Positions 33,426 to 45,760 of a stretch of DNA of 64,000 nucleotides are shown in pieces (the first letter of the stretch is position 1; every line of letters begins with the position of its first letter). The DNA lies in contig OZ026547.1 in the NCBI GenBank assembly GCA_964020155.1, forward strand, positions 320,001 to 384,000, in the 5' to 3' direction. The stretch comes from Chondrilla cf. caribensis. Taxonomy: Eukaryota; Porifera; Demospongiae; Chondrillida; Chondrillidae. Position numbers and translations under genes: made by a program. Below the pieces are notes generated by a model. That model ran no database searches. It had not been told where the DNA came from and worked only from the letters and a program-made list of their open reading frames with translations.

Positions 33426-33729
33426 GTAAGTGTGACATTGTATTGTGTTAATAATATTAATTACTATAATTTATATGCCCAATGTACATAAGCTTACTTT
33501 GAGAACTGATTTGCAATTGGTAATCCAAACGCGAACCTTTCGCTACATGATATAGGTACATATTGATCTTTTTGACTTTTTCCTGATTGTGTCGACATTA
33601 GAACGTAGTTGTATCAGTGGTAACAAAATTTATGAATATTCTATAACAAAAATAACATGTACACATGGTTTTAACCTGAGGGAGCATGGACCCATTAAAA
33701 TACACAACTAACAATGGTATTCCTGTCTT

Positions 33730-34575
33730 GTGGGAATCAGGGGCTATGGGAATGTTATTACAAGGCAATACTTGAGTTTTATTGAGAAATTCATTCTATT
33801 CTTCATCCAGGTTCCAGAGGTATGGAAGGGTTTGCAAGGAACCACCTCGTATAAAGGCTGTTCCTCAAAATGGTTGCCAGAAAGAACAGTGAGTAGAATG
33901 TGGACCCTCAGATGTAGACAGACAACAACACATGTACTCTGCATGTTCCATCACATCTCAGAAATGGACAAGAAAATAAAAGCCACGAATGAAAAGAAGA
34001 GTGAGGATTTTGATAACGTGAGATGAATGCTCAGGCCATTCCATGGGATGTGCATACAATGTGTACAACATATTACAATGATATTTTAATTAACGTATGT
34101 ATTCTGCATTCTATATTCTGTAGTACATGAGGTATTGAGCTTGTGTCCTTCCTCCTGGCCAGTTAAAGAGTTGAGGAGGTTCATCACCAGCTTTGTGAAC
34201 CCACGTAAGTCTCACACCTTTACACTACAATTACCAGCAGATGTTATAAAAATTAGATTATGCAATCTGTCAGTGTTTACATTATGTATGGCTATATTAT
34301 AATTAATAGCAAAATCTTCATGGAATATATGGAGCGAGTCTTTAGTCCCAACATGGTGGCCTACAGATGTGGACTATGTCTCTCCAAATGGTGGAAGGGG
34401 TGTGTTATGCAAATTCTGTTCGTTTTGAATGATTGTCAATGTACTTTGATTACAAAGCTGCTATTGGATCACTTTAGGAAGAGTCAGACCAAATGTTCAA
34501 GATTTAAGAAAAATCGTGGAGAATATTCTCTCTGAATTTCCTGAGAGAATCCAAGTGTCCCAGGCCTTGGAGAAG
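33730..34575 (+). CDS. Upstream exon block, plus-strand copy
   Basis: VPEVWKGLQGTTSYKGCSSK (about 33811-33890, frame open to 34026), VHEVLSLCPSSWPVKELRRF (about 34122-34204), LVPTWWPTDVDYVSPNGG (about 34307-34398), and RVRPNVQDLRKIVENILSEF ending LEK at a gtactt donor (about 34478-34574). All splice sites look usable. It leads into exon A at 34679. Confidence 0.55.
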
Positions 34576-34678
34576 GTACTTGAATTACTGTAATGCACTT
34601 TTGGTTTTCATGCTAGATGCAATCAAAAAAATTTAATCGTATATCTGTCATTTCATCTCTCACTTTCATTCACAATAG

Positions 34679-35149
34679 GTGGCTGTGGAATCTGATATTA
34701 TACCAGCACCAGCAATTACAATACAATTAAATGAAGAAGATGAGGAAGATCTACTTGGAGGAGGGTGGTTGAATGACGGCCATTTTGCTGTGGTCAATGC
34801 CTTACTCGAGGCCAAAGCAAAATGGCCTGGAAAATACCCTAACCATAACGGCAGGATATTTCAGAAGTGAGTATACATATTGATCTTGCATTTGAGAACA
34901 TCCTAATGTATTATCTTTAAGTAACATATTTTATGTAACAATACAGATGTGGTGCAAATGGTGCACCAGGCAGGAAATCATTGGGTGATGCTTTCCACTA
35001 GAAGCTGCAGTAACGGAAGAATCATCGTCTATGATTCCTTGCTGTCACTGGCACTGTCAGATAGGAAAATGAGGAAATCAATTGAGGCCCAGTCTGCCAC
35101 AATATTAAAGACAAGCAGAACTTTCAGACTGAAATACACAGCCTGTCAG
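34679..35149 (+). pseudogene. C48 exon A (frameshifted) and exon B (intact)
   Basis: 34679-34866 begins VAVESDIIPAP and has LLGGGWLNDGHFAVVNALLE. A deletion then shifts the frame, changing the exit phase so that it no longer fits exon B. 34947-35149 is an intact 203-nt exon B: VVQMVHQAGNHWVMLSTRSC, IIVYDSLLSLALSD, ending TACQ at gtgaga. Confidence 0.65.
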
Positions 35150-35449
35150 GTGAGAGTGAGAAGCAATATGGAAACTCATTGGGACAAATTTCTATAGGGT
35201 ACCGAATGTAGTCAGAATCTCAGGGTTAGGTACTGTTGACCTCAAGGAGATCCCACTGTTAGGGCATGATGATGTCATAGGAATATTATCTCAGTCGACT
35301 AGAATTTCCACATATGAAACAATCTGAACACAATAGCTATTATGTGTTGTATGCTGATTTCGTACAACTAAAAATAACATGTACACGTGGTTTTAACCTG
35401 AGGGAGCATGGACCCATTAAAATACACAACTAACAATGGTATTCCTGTC

Positions 35450-36310
35450 TTGTGGGAATCAGGGGCTATGGGAATGTTATTACAAGGCAATACTTGAGTT
35501 TTAGTGAGAAATTCATTCTATTCTTCATCCAGGTTCCAGAGGTATGGAAGGGTTTGGGAGGAACCACCTCGTACAAAAGGTCTTCCTAAAAATGGTCACC
35601 AGAAAGAACAGTGAGTAGAATGTGGACCCTCAGATGTAGACAGACAACATGATATTATGTACTCTGTTCCATCACATCTCAGAAATGGACAAGAAAATAA
35701 AAGCCACGAATGAAAAGAAGGGTGAGGATTTTGATAACGGGAGAGGAATGCTCTGGCCATTCCATGGGATGTGCATACAACGTGTACAGCATATTACAAT
35801 GATATTTTAATTAACGTATGTATTCTATATATATTCTGTATTCTATATTCTGTTACAGTAGTACATGAGGTGTCAAACTTGCACCCTTCCTTGTGGTCAG
35901 TGGACGAGCTGAGAAGTTTCATTACAAGCTTCATTAACCCGCGTAGGTCTCACACTCTTACACTACAATGTACTAGCAGCTGTTATAATAATTAGATTAT
36001 ACAATGTGTCTGTGTTTACATTATTTATGTCTATATTATAATTAATAGTCAAAACGAGGAATGTTTGGACACAGTCCCCATCCCAGCATGGTGGCCCATG
36101 GAAATCGAGTATAATTCTCCAAATGGAGGATGAGGTACGTTATGCAAATTCTGTCCGATTCTGAAGGTGCTTTTGATTGCAATGCTGCTTTATATTGAAT
36201 CACTTTAGGCAGAGTCAGGCCAAGTGCCCATAAATTGACTAAAGTGGCAGAAAAGATCCTCTAGGAATTTCCCGAGAGATTCCAAGTATCACGGGCCTTG
36301 GAGAAGGTAC
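35450..36310 (+). pseudogene. Second plus-strand upstream block
   Basis: VPEVWKGLGGTTSYKRSS-type exon (about 35532-35610), VHEVSNLHPSLWSVDELRSF (about 35860-35942), VPIPAWWPMEIEYNSPNGG (about 36050-36130, with a stop before its donor), and an ELTKV exon with a TAG codon (about 36210-36306). Confidence 0.55.
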
Positions 36311-36413
36311 TTGAATTACTGTAATGTACTTTTGGTTTTCATGCTAGATGCAATCAAACGATATATGTATCTTTCATTCATATCTGTCATTTCATCTCTC
36401 ACTTTCACAATAG

Positions 36414-36660
36414 GTGGCTGTGGAATCCGATACGGTACAACCAACCATAAAATTGAATGAAGAAGAGGAGGAAGATCTACTGGGAGGAGAGTGGTGCGTT
36501 ATGCAATTTCTGTTTGGTTTGAATGATTGTCAGTGTACTTTGATTACAAAGCTGCTATTGAATCACTTTAGGCAGAGTCAGACCAAATGTTCTAGATTTA
36601 AGAAAAATCGTGGAGAAGATTCTCTCTGAATTTCCTGAGAGAATCCAAGTATCTCAGGCC
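36414..36660 (+). pseudogene. Exon A joined inside the WWP downstream intron
   Basis: VAVESDTVQPTIKLNEEEEE, DLLGGEW, then at GGAGAGTGG the sequence becomes the intron and ELTKV-type exon that normally follow WWP. Short GGAGG homology probably drove the joint. Exon A is therefore truncated. Confidence 0.6.
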
Positions 36661-36779
36661 TTGGAGAAGGTACTTGAATTACTGTTACATACTTTTGGTT
36701 TTCATGCTAAATGCAATCTAACGATATATGGTGCATCTTTCATTTCATTTCATCCCTCTTGTACTGTCACAATAGGTGG

Positions 36780-37250
36780 CTGATTTCATGCCAACCATAA
36801 CCGAAGATAACGGCATTCTGCTGGGAGCTAGGAGGGTGGCTTAATGATGGCCATTTTATCTGTGGTCAATGCTCTACTAAAACATCAATGGCCACAGCAA
36901 AATGGCCTGGAAAATACCCTAACCTTGAAGGCAGGGTTTTTTAATAGTGAGTATATGTATCGATTGCACATTTTTGAGAAAGTGGATATCATAATGACCT
37001 TATCTTTAATGAACATATTTTAGCTAACCATACAGATGTGGTTCAAGTGGTACATCAAGCAGGGGATCACTGGGTAACAGCTTCCAATAAAGGATGCAGC
37101 AAAGGAGAAATCCTCATATATGGTTCGTTACCGTCCCTGGCTTTGTCAAGCAGAAAAGGAAATCTGTAGAGGCACAATGTGTCACGATTTGAAAGACAAG
37201 TGGCACTTTCAAAATAAAAGATGCAATTCGCCAGGTGAGAGTGAGAAGAA
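36780..37250 (+). pseudogene. Exon A and exon B, several frame lesions
   Basis: 36780-36950: ADFMPTITEDNGILLG, then a small insertion (gagctag) breaks GGGWLND. 37037-37225: VVQVVHQAGDHWVTASNKGC, LIYGSLPSLALSSRK. The Asp of YDSL is Gly and a deletion then leads to an early stop. Confidence 0.6.
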
Positions 37251-37329
37251 ATATGGTAATTTAGAAATGGACTCATTATACATTATATTAGTGTTACTAT
37301 TATAATTGTATTTATTTTTCATCAACAGG

Positions 37330-37780
37330 CACCCTCAGACGAGCTCGAGAGGAGAGGGGAGAGTTCCAGGTGGGGGCCCATTCACAAGGGAGGGCCTACA
37401 TGGCCTATAAGACTACAAATATAGATTCAGGTGGGGACCCACATGGCGTACAGATCTAGAGAAAGCCACAGAACTGATGAAATTATTACTAAAATCAATA
37501 GGACGGGAGTAATGACAGCAAGGAGGGCCACACCTCTTGAAGTAAGCAATGGTTATTTTATACACTGTGCTGTGTGTTCATGTGTTTGCAGTTCATGCAT
37601 AGGAATTAAAATGCGCATGTACACATCAGTTAGTGTTACTATTATAATAGTATCTATTTTCTTGTCAACAGCCATCACCCAGACAAGCAGAACAAAGAAG
37701 TGAGTACTGAGTGAGTACCACCCAGACTAGAGGAGGAGAGGGAAAGGAGAGGAGGAGTAAACAAGTGAGTACTGGTGGCT
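37330..37780 (+). other. Degraded family tail, little readable
   Basis: Pieces of the VGAHSQGRAYMAYK-like module (also at 32650) and GVMTARRATPLEV, a segment that elsewhere precedes exon A. No intact exon. Confidence 0.3.
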
Positions 37781-37789
37781 AGTGTCTTA

Positions 37790-38690
37790 TCCTGTTTGAT
37801 TACCACAGTGGATGTGGCTTCATGAGTGTTTCTTTTTTCTGCAGATACTGTTAATGTCCCTCCATGTGAGGTTGCTCAGCAGAAAGGATAGGTTATTATA
37901 AATAAAAATATTGGTTAAAAATACTAAACCTGGGCTAACCAATTGTTATAATTTGATTATTATGGTTATAATACTAACAATTACATATTTTGATTATTTT
38001 TGTACCATCATTAATTATGTTGCTTCAATAAAATTGTATGGTTATTTTAATAAATATAATATTGCTCCAATCGAATGGTTGGTCATATGACATTTCATTG
38101 AAAACTTGTCAAATTTAAAAAGAGAATCAAGTAATATGTAACGTATTGCAATTCTATTATTTCGAGTGGACCCCTTTACTCAATATTACACATACTTGTT
38201 TATCAAATATGCACACTGGTATACTAATATACATACTAATTGGTACAACAGGGTGCTCTTAGTAGCACATGTGATAGGGTGCTCTTAGTGGCTGGTAGCA
38301 CATATGCAGTACCACTCCTGGTACAGGGTACTCTTAGTAGCACACATATAGTACCACTCCTATTGTATATATTTGATATGTATAAGTGTCTGTATCAACC
38401 TGTATAAATTGGTGGATGGTGAGTGTATAACGTGTACAAGTGTGTGTATCACATGTACGTACATGTGTCAATGTGTACCTGTGGATCAAATTCACACATG
38501 TAGTAGCACTCCTAGTATGGGTGCTATTAGTAGCACACATGTAGTAGCACTCCTAGTATGGGTGCTATTAGTAGCACACATGTAGTAGCACACATGTAGT
38601 AGCACACATGTAGTAGCACACATGTTGTACCAAAGCAAAACGGCTTTCATGAAAGCCACCACTCATCAAAAGACTGTTATCATAACTTAT
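37790..38690. repeat. AT-rich spacer with tandem TAGTAGCAC repeats
   Basis: Roughly 38230-38635 is built from variants of gtagcacacatg and tagtagcactcctagtatgg in direct tandem. No gene is supported. Confidence 0.7.
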
Positions 38691-38697
38691 TAGAGTA

Positions 38698-39275
38698 CAG
38701 TGGACCCTCATTTATCCGGACTTCATTTATCCGGAGGCTCGGATTATCCGGACACCAAATTTCCAGGGATAGCTATTTGCACATTAGCCATTTGGCCTTA
38801 GTGGTGCATGAATAATAATAATAGGTACACGTACTTGAACAGTCAGCAAACAAGTAATTCGAGTTAAAAAGGGTCTTCCTTAGGTTCAGAAGAACCTTCG
38901 TTGAAGTAATTATGTTCGGCGAAGCTTCAAAGCACTAGTTTCAGCCCAATTCTTCAATCTTGGTGTTCGAAATCGGCCATCTTTTTTCGCACAATATAAA
39001 TTATAATATAAATTCATTGTTGCGGTTACGTGTAGGAGCACATCTTAGATGTAGACGAGCGTTTCATTCCGGAAGTCGAAATGAAAACAATAATAGGGAT
39101 CATGGAAAAGTTGCAAACCATTTGTTGTGTTTTACTTTCTAGCCAACATGTAGCCAAATAATGAGTAATATATTGACATATCATAATGCATTCAGTCCCG
39201 TTTCAGTTATCTGAACATTTCGCATATCCGACCACCCCTCGGTCCCAAGGTGTTCGGATAAGTGAGGGTCCACTG
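38698..39275. mobile_element. pogo/Tigger-like MITE, 578 bp, TA target
   Basis: The left end CAGTGGACCCTCATTTATCC and the reverse complement of the right end CAGTGGACCCTCACTTATCC match. TA lies directly outside both. CAGTGGACCCTC...TATCCG ends are typical of pogo/Tigger members of Tc1-mariner. No transposase frame is left. Confidence 0.88.
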
Positions 39276-39279
39276 TACT

Positions 39280-40257
39280 TTGATCTGAATTCAAAACACT
39301 CATGGAAGCCATAATATCCCAGCACAGCTGATGAGTACCTAATATTGGACGAAACAGGCCTGATCTTAGATTAACTTGCAATTGATCAAAGGTTTGCAAA
39401 CAAAATCTAAGATCCTGTCCTGTGCATTGGGTATAATATTACATTCATATGTATGTACACTGCCTATATTATTATTATCATTAAATAAAATACATATTAT
39501 ATTATACATTGTTACATTATTATTAATAATATTGTACATAATATCCAAACATACATATACAATTGACAATATAAGATACAAACAAATAGATAAAAAATAT
39601 TCGAAAAGTGGGGTGTCCAACATCATTTTACCCAAAATGGCCATGGAGTTGCCTTGCTAAATTGCAACAGAGATTCTCTAGATCAGAAAATTGTGGGCCA
39701 TTTTATCACCAGAGGCATGTTTGATGCGGGTGCCTAGATCACCATCATATTATTATTATTATTATTACTATGATTATTCAAATATTTTACAATTAAATAA
39801 ATAAATATAATAATAATAATAATAATATTTGCCAGTCATTGCAGCAGGTGGACGTGGGCTATTGGGTCCTGGTTGCCGTTCCTTGTTATTATTATTATTC
39901 AATCAATTATATTCCTTCATCATTTACCCTAGCGAACTTTGAGGGGCACCTATGTACATTGATCCTAATCCCCCTTCACAAATCCATTCAATTCCATGGA
40001 CCAATCACCATTTTACTCCATCCACTCTTCATTATGTGTTTCTGTTAATTATTATTTTTGACATTGTTGCTGCTATTGTATTATTACTAAAATTATGCAA
40101 TATTGATGTATAATATTATTACAATAAATACAATAATAATGGCAATAAAAATGTTATAATGAAAATTATAATAACAGTTTTAAATAAGCCAAAGTGCAAC
40201 ACTCTTCAAATTCAGGATCTATGTATATGGAAAGCAGGAATATTAAAATTAAAATGA
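39280..40257. other. Low-complexity AT-rich spacer
   Basis: TTATTATTA and AATAATAAT runs with no supported gene or element end. Confidence 0.5.
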
Positions 40258-40639
40258 ACACCAACACACGCACGCACAACACACACACACGCCCACACAC
40301 ACACACCTGCCCACACACCCACACACGCGCACACACACACTCACACGCACGCACACGTGCACGCACACGCACACACATGCACGCACACACACGCACACGC
40401 ACACGCACACACACACATGCACATGCACACGCACACGCACACGCACACACACACACACGTACACGCACACGCACACGCACGCACACACGCACGCACACAC
40501 ACATGCACACACATGCACACACATGCACACACATGCACACACACAGCACACATACATGCACACACATGCACACACACATAGCACACACACACACACACAC
40601 ACACACGCATGCACACACGCACGCACACGCACACACACG

Positions 40640-40707
<68 letters not shown>

Positions 40708-40745
40708 TATACACACACAGACACACACATATACACACACATTCA
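40258..40745. repeat. CA microsatellite, about 490 bp
   Basis: Long imperfect (AC)n tract with interspersed CG and TG steps. Long open frames of His/Thr or Cys/Val on either strand follow from the dinucleotide period and are not genes. Confidence 0.97.
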
Positions 40746-41540
40746 TGCACATACACAATAAGAACAACAACATCCTCATTTTACAGTGACTCACTTGGGA
40801 TGGATAATGATGTTGTTCAGTTAGCACTATCGTCTCTTTTCACAAGTTTGCACATCTTTTTTGCCACATCAATGCAATAATATAAAGACTCAGATATCTT
40901 CTTGGAAGACTTGCACAAAGGCTCAGTTTGTATTTAATGACTGTTTCAAGATTAGCGAAGTTTTTATCCATGGCTCAGGCTCAAAGAGGAAGATGAGGAA
41001 GAGAATAGCAATAGTATGATCCTTCTGATGCAACGCATGTGAGTCCTTTCGTAATTTTATTCTATCCGTTATCCATCTTATAGAAAACGAAGCAAAGAGA
41101 AAGAGAAAAAGAGAAAAGATATGCAAATTCTAAGAAGAGTGTAAGAAAAAGAAGTACTGCATGTTTCCGCACGTTCCTGAAAAGCTGCTGAAAGACTTGA
41201 TTCCCCCTTATTACATATGTTACAAGTATCCAAATTGTGAAGGGTGTTCATACATTCACTGGCAGTAGAGTTAGAAAGTACAAAATGTTTTTAAAAACCA
41301 CTACTAATCTATATGACCATCACAACTATGGTCTCCCTCCAATTTTGAGAAAACATTACGCAATATCCCAGTCACAAGCGGTCACATGACATCTGCTGTG
41401 AAAGCGACTGATGAATGAATTCCAATTCATTAATGCCTTGGTGAGTTCGTGGACATTCCCCACATGTGTACAGACTCATCTATGTTCAAAACCTACAATT
41501 ATATCTTTTCTTCTATTCAGCCCATCAATCGAAAAGCTTA

Positions 41541-41945
41541 ACTTCTTGATCTGGACATGAGCTCTTTCATGGAGACACAAGATTTAACTTGTACCATTTG
41601 GTGTGTTGATGTTTTCTGAGGACCATTATCTCTCAGAAGTAAGTTTCTGTGTTTTTGGTAGCATCTGAGAGCATCTGAGAGCATCTGAGAGCATCTGAGA
41701 GCATCTGAGAGCATCTGAGAGCATCTGAGAGTATCTGAGAGCATCTGAGAGCATAAAACCCCACCATCTCTTCATGTGTTCTCTCTAATGTACTTTAGGG
41801 ATATGACAGAGGACAAAGGAGCCAAGGATACTGTGAAAGCTTAGTACCTTGATATCGACATGAGCTCGTTCATGGAGACGCAAGATTTGACTTGCCCAAT
41901 TTGGTGTGTTACATTTTCTGATGCCCAGCACCAGACACGTGTTTG
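41541..41945 (+). repeat. Duplicated SSFMETQDLTC fragment around a 10-bp minisatellite
   Basis: DMSSFMETQDLTCTIWCV (about 41555-41615) and DMSSFMETQDLTCPIWCV (about 41855-41915) are two copies of one short coding-like segment. Between them, 41661-41750 holds nine units of GCATCTGAGA. The segment is not recognised. Confidence 0.6.
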
Positions 41946-41974
41946 CTTTCATTGAAGTAAGGTTTATTCAGAAA

Positions 41975-42090
41975 CATTGAGACATATTGTACAGGACCAT
42001 TTGCTGCCTGTTTCAGGAAAAACAGTCAACATTGACCAAAGGGGAGGAGTCAAGAAAGTAAGTGCTATCATGAAAATGGCTGACCCCTTT
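41975..42090 (+). other. Family fragment VNIDQRGGVKK
   Basis: The sequence aacattgaccaaaggggagg followed by agtcaagaaag is shared with minus-strand stretches at 24230, 30470 and 32570. A small exon or repeat piece with a donor-like end. Confidence 0.35.
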
Positions 42091-42271
42091 CCCTATAGAC
42101 GGTCACATACACAAATATCAAGTAACGCGTGCTTGATGTATACAATATTCATGCATATGTGGCAGTCGCGAGTAGAAATTAGGAATTAGGTACGCCAAAC
42201 AGAATTTTTTTTTTTTTTTGCAAAAATACATTCTTTGACATGTGGAGTTCTATGCCTAAAAATTTCGACAC

Positions 42272-42800
42272 TCAATTCCATTCAACTCTCGGTGTATGGT
42301 CCAGTAACAAATCCCTCTGCTCTCGATACGCTAGGAACATTACAGATTTCCGTATATTTCTTTTGTATACTTGGAAAAAGCAACTCATAAGAACACTTAA
42401 AAAGATAGCACAAGCATTTGTTCTCGCCTTCTGAGCTTTGTTGAGGCTACACGTATCCAAATACGACGATGCTTTCACCAGACACAATGCTAAACTATCC
42501 GAGAATCGACCGTGTTTACCAGTGCGTGCTGTGCCTTCCACAAAGTGTTCTCTAAGTGCTTGAGGTTTTCCTCGACGACTTTGTGTAGACATAGGAGCAG
42601 GAGTAGATGTAAGAGGTTTGTTTTCAGTCTCAAAGTCGTTGGATATACCACCATTCACAGATAAAACTCGCAGAAACCATTCTTCGGTTGGTAAGAAGTC
42701 ATTTGGGATAAAAAAAGGAATTCGTCAAAATTCACCTTCGGCCGTGTTTTGGCAATTTTCTCATTGTTTACATAAGGCGGTTCAGGTACCTTTTCGCTTG
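42272..42800 (-). other. Unrecognised minus-strand open frames
   Basis: Two adjacent frames: VPEPPYVNNEKIAKTRPKVN (about 42795-42660) and a 128-residue frame from 42658 with KARTNACAIFLSVLMSCFFQ. Neither is repeated elsewhere in the window. Coding status uncertain; I do not recognise a family. Confidence 0.3.
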
Positions 42801-42839
42801 ACACGTCACATATTCACATATATTCATATGTGATGTCCC

Positions 42840-43420
42840 ACAGTCACAATTGAAGAGATGGAAGTAGTCATGTATTCTAAGGTGACAATGGTGCACAAGA
42901 CACTGGCAAACAATTGGTGTTTACTATTCTGTATCCCAGGTCCAGAGTAGACTCAAGTTATGTTGAAATAAGAGATGAAAAGAATGCTTACCAGGATGTC
43001 TGTATCATGATGCTATTTGATGTGACATGGCAAGGAAAGTGCTTTAATTTTAGTAAAAGCAAACACATACAATGTACCTTTATGCACAGCTAGTGAATGT
43101 AGCCAGCTATGGCTTCTCATTTTTAACAATTAGGATTATGTTCTAACTATTATAACATTATATTTTGTTTATTTATTTATTCTTTTCTTAGTATTTATTC
43201 ATTCATTTATTCCCATATTCATTATTTTGTTTAGAATATTAAAAGATAATAAAAATCAAGAGTAGAGGTGATTCAGAATGTTATTCAGATAAAATTGGAC
43301 AAGATCCAATGAAATGCAGAATATAAGATAAATGAGGAAGATTGATGAGCAGTAATCCTGGGGTGATCTCAAGTGGCCGTTGAACACTGCTCATATGTCA
43401 TATGTACATACACTTGCTGT
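42840..43420. other. Spacer without recognised features
   Basis: AT-rich sequence with tttatttattc runs. The family repeats resume at about 43320. Confidence 0.4.
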
Positions 43421-43429
43421 GTTAACCTG

Positions 43430-43885
43430 CAGAATTCAGGACCACTTGCTTGGCCTCCGTTGGACAAGGGACAATCCAATCCCACACAGAATGCACACAG
43501 AGAAGGGAGGAGCTTGTGGGCTTGTCCAAATTGTACATTAAAACCATTTTAATCGTTGTAATTTACTATGATGAGAATGAAACTCGCTTTGACTGTATAG
43601 CACTAGGAAATCATTGTAACTATGATAAAATTTGTATTTTACAGATTGTTACCAACATTGGTGTAGTGCGGTGCGGTGCCAACGTATTTTATATTTGGAC
43701 CTATTTAAACAACCGTCAACAGAATAAGCAAGAATTGATATTTGCTGAATCCAAACACACATGGGAGTAAGTACTTGGCTGGTCGAGTGATGTTATCTGT
43801 TATTTCTCTTTGTCTGCAGGTTCACTCCTGTCAAAACGGTGCCGTGTCAGGAGGTGTTCGTAACAAACTACCCCGCCGGGTTTGT
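43430..43885 (+). pseudogene. CPNC end, IVTNI exon and NYP exon
   Basis: GRSLWACPNC-type tail (about 43440-43545), IVTNIG (about 43646) cut into a unique stretch, and FTPVKTVPCQEVFVTNYPAG (43821-43880) after CTGCAG. Broken set. Confidence 0.5.
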
Positions 43886-44109
43886 ACATATGTACATGTA
43901 TGTTACTTGGTGTAACCCTACGACTAAATGTTACAACTTTTTTCTACAGATAACAAGATTTAAATCATGATAACAGAGATTAAATTTATTATTTAAGTAT
44001 TTATTGATTTCAATTTATTGATTGACAAAGATTAGATTAAATTCTCAATATTATATATTAATTTTATTGATTTTATTGAGTAACATTTTATGTGTATAAA
44101 TATCATAAT

Positions 44110-44302
44110 AATGAAGCAACTTGCATCTAGGCAATGCAGGCAGGACAAATGAAGCCTACGTGCCCTTCGTGTAGGGCAAAAATATCTGTATCTGTATCTG
44201 TATAAATATTTGTCTGCAGGTTTTTCCCGTCGGACTGGGGCGGTGCTGGGAAATCTTTGTCACCAACTACCCTGCCGGCACCACGGAGGTATGACTACTA
44301 TT
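44110..44302 (+). pseudogene. RING tail and NYP exon
   Basis: QAGQMKPTCPSCRAKI (about 44140-44185) is the distal CPxC pair of the RING module. FPVGLGRCWEIFVTNYPAGT (44221-44289) is an NYP exon with CTGCAG acceptor and gtatga donor, interrupted just after by the 44303-45252 insertion. Confidence 0.5.
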
Positions 44303-45252
44303 CAGGGCCGTAGCAAGCACATTTTAGTAGGTCCGGCCGAAAAAAGTTTTCAGCGGAATTAGTAATTACACCTTATCCATGACAAAAAACTGCTACTCAT
44401 CAAATGTAACTGTGCTAATTTAAATTGCTGAAATTAATACGTCTTAGGAAATGAAATCAACTGCATTGTTAATCCAAGTGTATAATTTTTTTGGTATTAA
44501 ACTGAAACCAAACAATATCAATCAGTAATCCTGATTGAGCCTTTAATCTTAGTGCTTAAAAATTTTCTGCACAACGTATGCCGCTAATGCGCAGCTATCT
44601 GCGATATAAAACACGTATTGTAATGTAAATTTATACACAAGCCTATGCCTTAAATATATATACAACAGGCAAATTTCTATGGGAATATACGGAGTAGTTG
44701 AAATATAAATAGGTTAATTCTGGTAGTTCTGTTATTCATGCGACGCTCCTCGAATCTGTCGAAGTAAAATCGACCAAGTTTGAAAAATTACTCTCAATAA
44801 GCTTTAATTTACCCTCGATGCCAGTTTGAAGCTTTCAAATAGATCCGTTTGAAAGTTTCAGACCGAAATGTTTACATCTTCTACAATCGGCCATTTTGGA
44901 CGTTTACGGTTGGGTGCACCGTATACACTAGTCTAGCCCGTATATGTATCATTTCATAACGCGTTTGGAAATCTTCGTTTTCGTTATACGTAGTTGGGGA
45001 AGACAATCGTCGCCGTATCTTCCGAGAAACTTACTAACATGATAGTTGTAACTTGTGAGTTATATTTCTTTCTTCTTTTCCATACTTACCATACCGAATA
45101 GTATATTCCGAAGAGAGTATAGTTACAAATTCATTTGATAGAATTATCATTCATAGTAAGGTAGTAATCAACTTTTTCAAAATAATAAAGATGCCCTTGC
45201 TAATATTGGTCCGGCCAAAACCGGACCAACCGGAGTGCCTCCTACGGCCATG
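44303..45252. mobile_element. Non-autonomous DNA transposon, 950 bp, hAT-like ends
   Basis: Left end CAGGGCCGTAGCAAGCAC pairs imperfectly with the reverse complement of the right end (CATGGCCGTAGGAGGCAC), and both have GGTCCGG further in. CTATT flanks both sides (5 bp certain; 8 bp only with mismatches). The empty site is seen at about 46095 and 51435, where gactactattatttg is continuous. No transposase frame. Confidence 0.85.
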
Positions 45253-45316
45253 CTATTATTTGTATGATTATGATTAGTCTGCTTACCAATTCAATGGCTC
45301 TACGTATTCCTTTTAG

Positions 45317-45440
45317 GATAAGCTGGTTGCCTTCTTAAACAACGCCATGGGGCTACATTCCCTGGGTGTGAGCCCAGGGGATCCGGTGCTGGGCATATCT
45401 ATGTCCGGCACCGACAGGCTTCATACCTTAGTATACCAAT
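45317..45440 (+). CDS. LVAFLNNAMG module exon
   Basis: DKLVAFLNNAMGLHSLGVSP then GDPVLGISMSGTDRLHTLV. It pairs with the NYP exon upstream, as at 46020-46275. 60255-60412 is a distant relative (AHSLTISTGNLVLGI). Function unknown. Confidence 0.5.
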
Positions 45441-45469
45441 TTATAATATGTGGATCTCAACAAAAGATA

Positions 45470-45760
45470 ATGGCATCAAGACATTTTTCCTTTCAGCGGT
45501 GTTGCAGGTGCACCATCGTCACCTGCAGCAGGTGCAAGTGCGTTAAAGAGAAGAATGAATGCGTCAGCTGCATCCCTTTAAGGGTGAAAAGTTGCAGAAA
45601 CGCACCTGCAGTAAGTCATGGGGAGACATTGTTCCAGAATTCAACGTTATGTACTTACAACTATCGTCTTCCTTTCAGCCCCCTCCCTGGCCCAAGGCAA
45701 CCAGACTCAACCTCCGGCACCAGTCCAGGTGGTGGGAGAGAGAGTGAACAATGGTAAGTT
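45470..45760 (+). CDS. CXC-like start exon and proline-rich exon
   Basis: 45470-45610: MASRHFSFQRCCRCTIVTCS then RCKCVKEKNECVSCIPLRVK and SCRN, phase 0 at GTAAGT, with full cysteine spacing. About 45679-45752: PPPWPKATRLNLRHQSRWW or PPSLAQGNQTQPPAPVQVVG depending on frame. The phase-0 reading is the PP-rich one. Confidence 0.6.

Noticed and set aside
40194..40880. Long open frames (up to 228 residues) in the CA-repeat
   Set aside because: They are His/Thr or Cys/Val runs created by a dinucleotide repeat that stays open in several frames on both strands.
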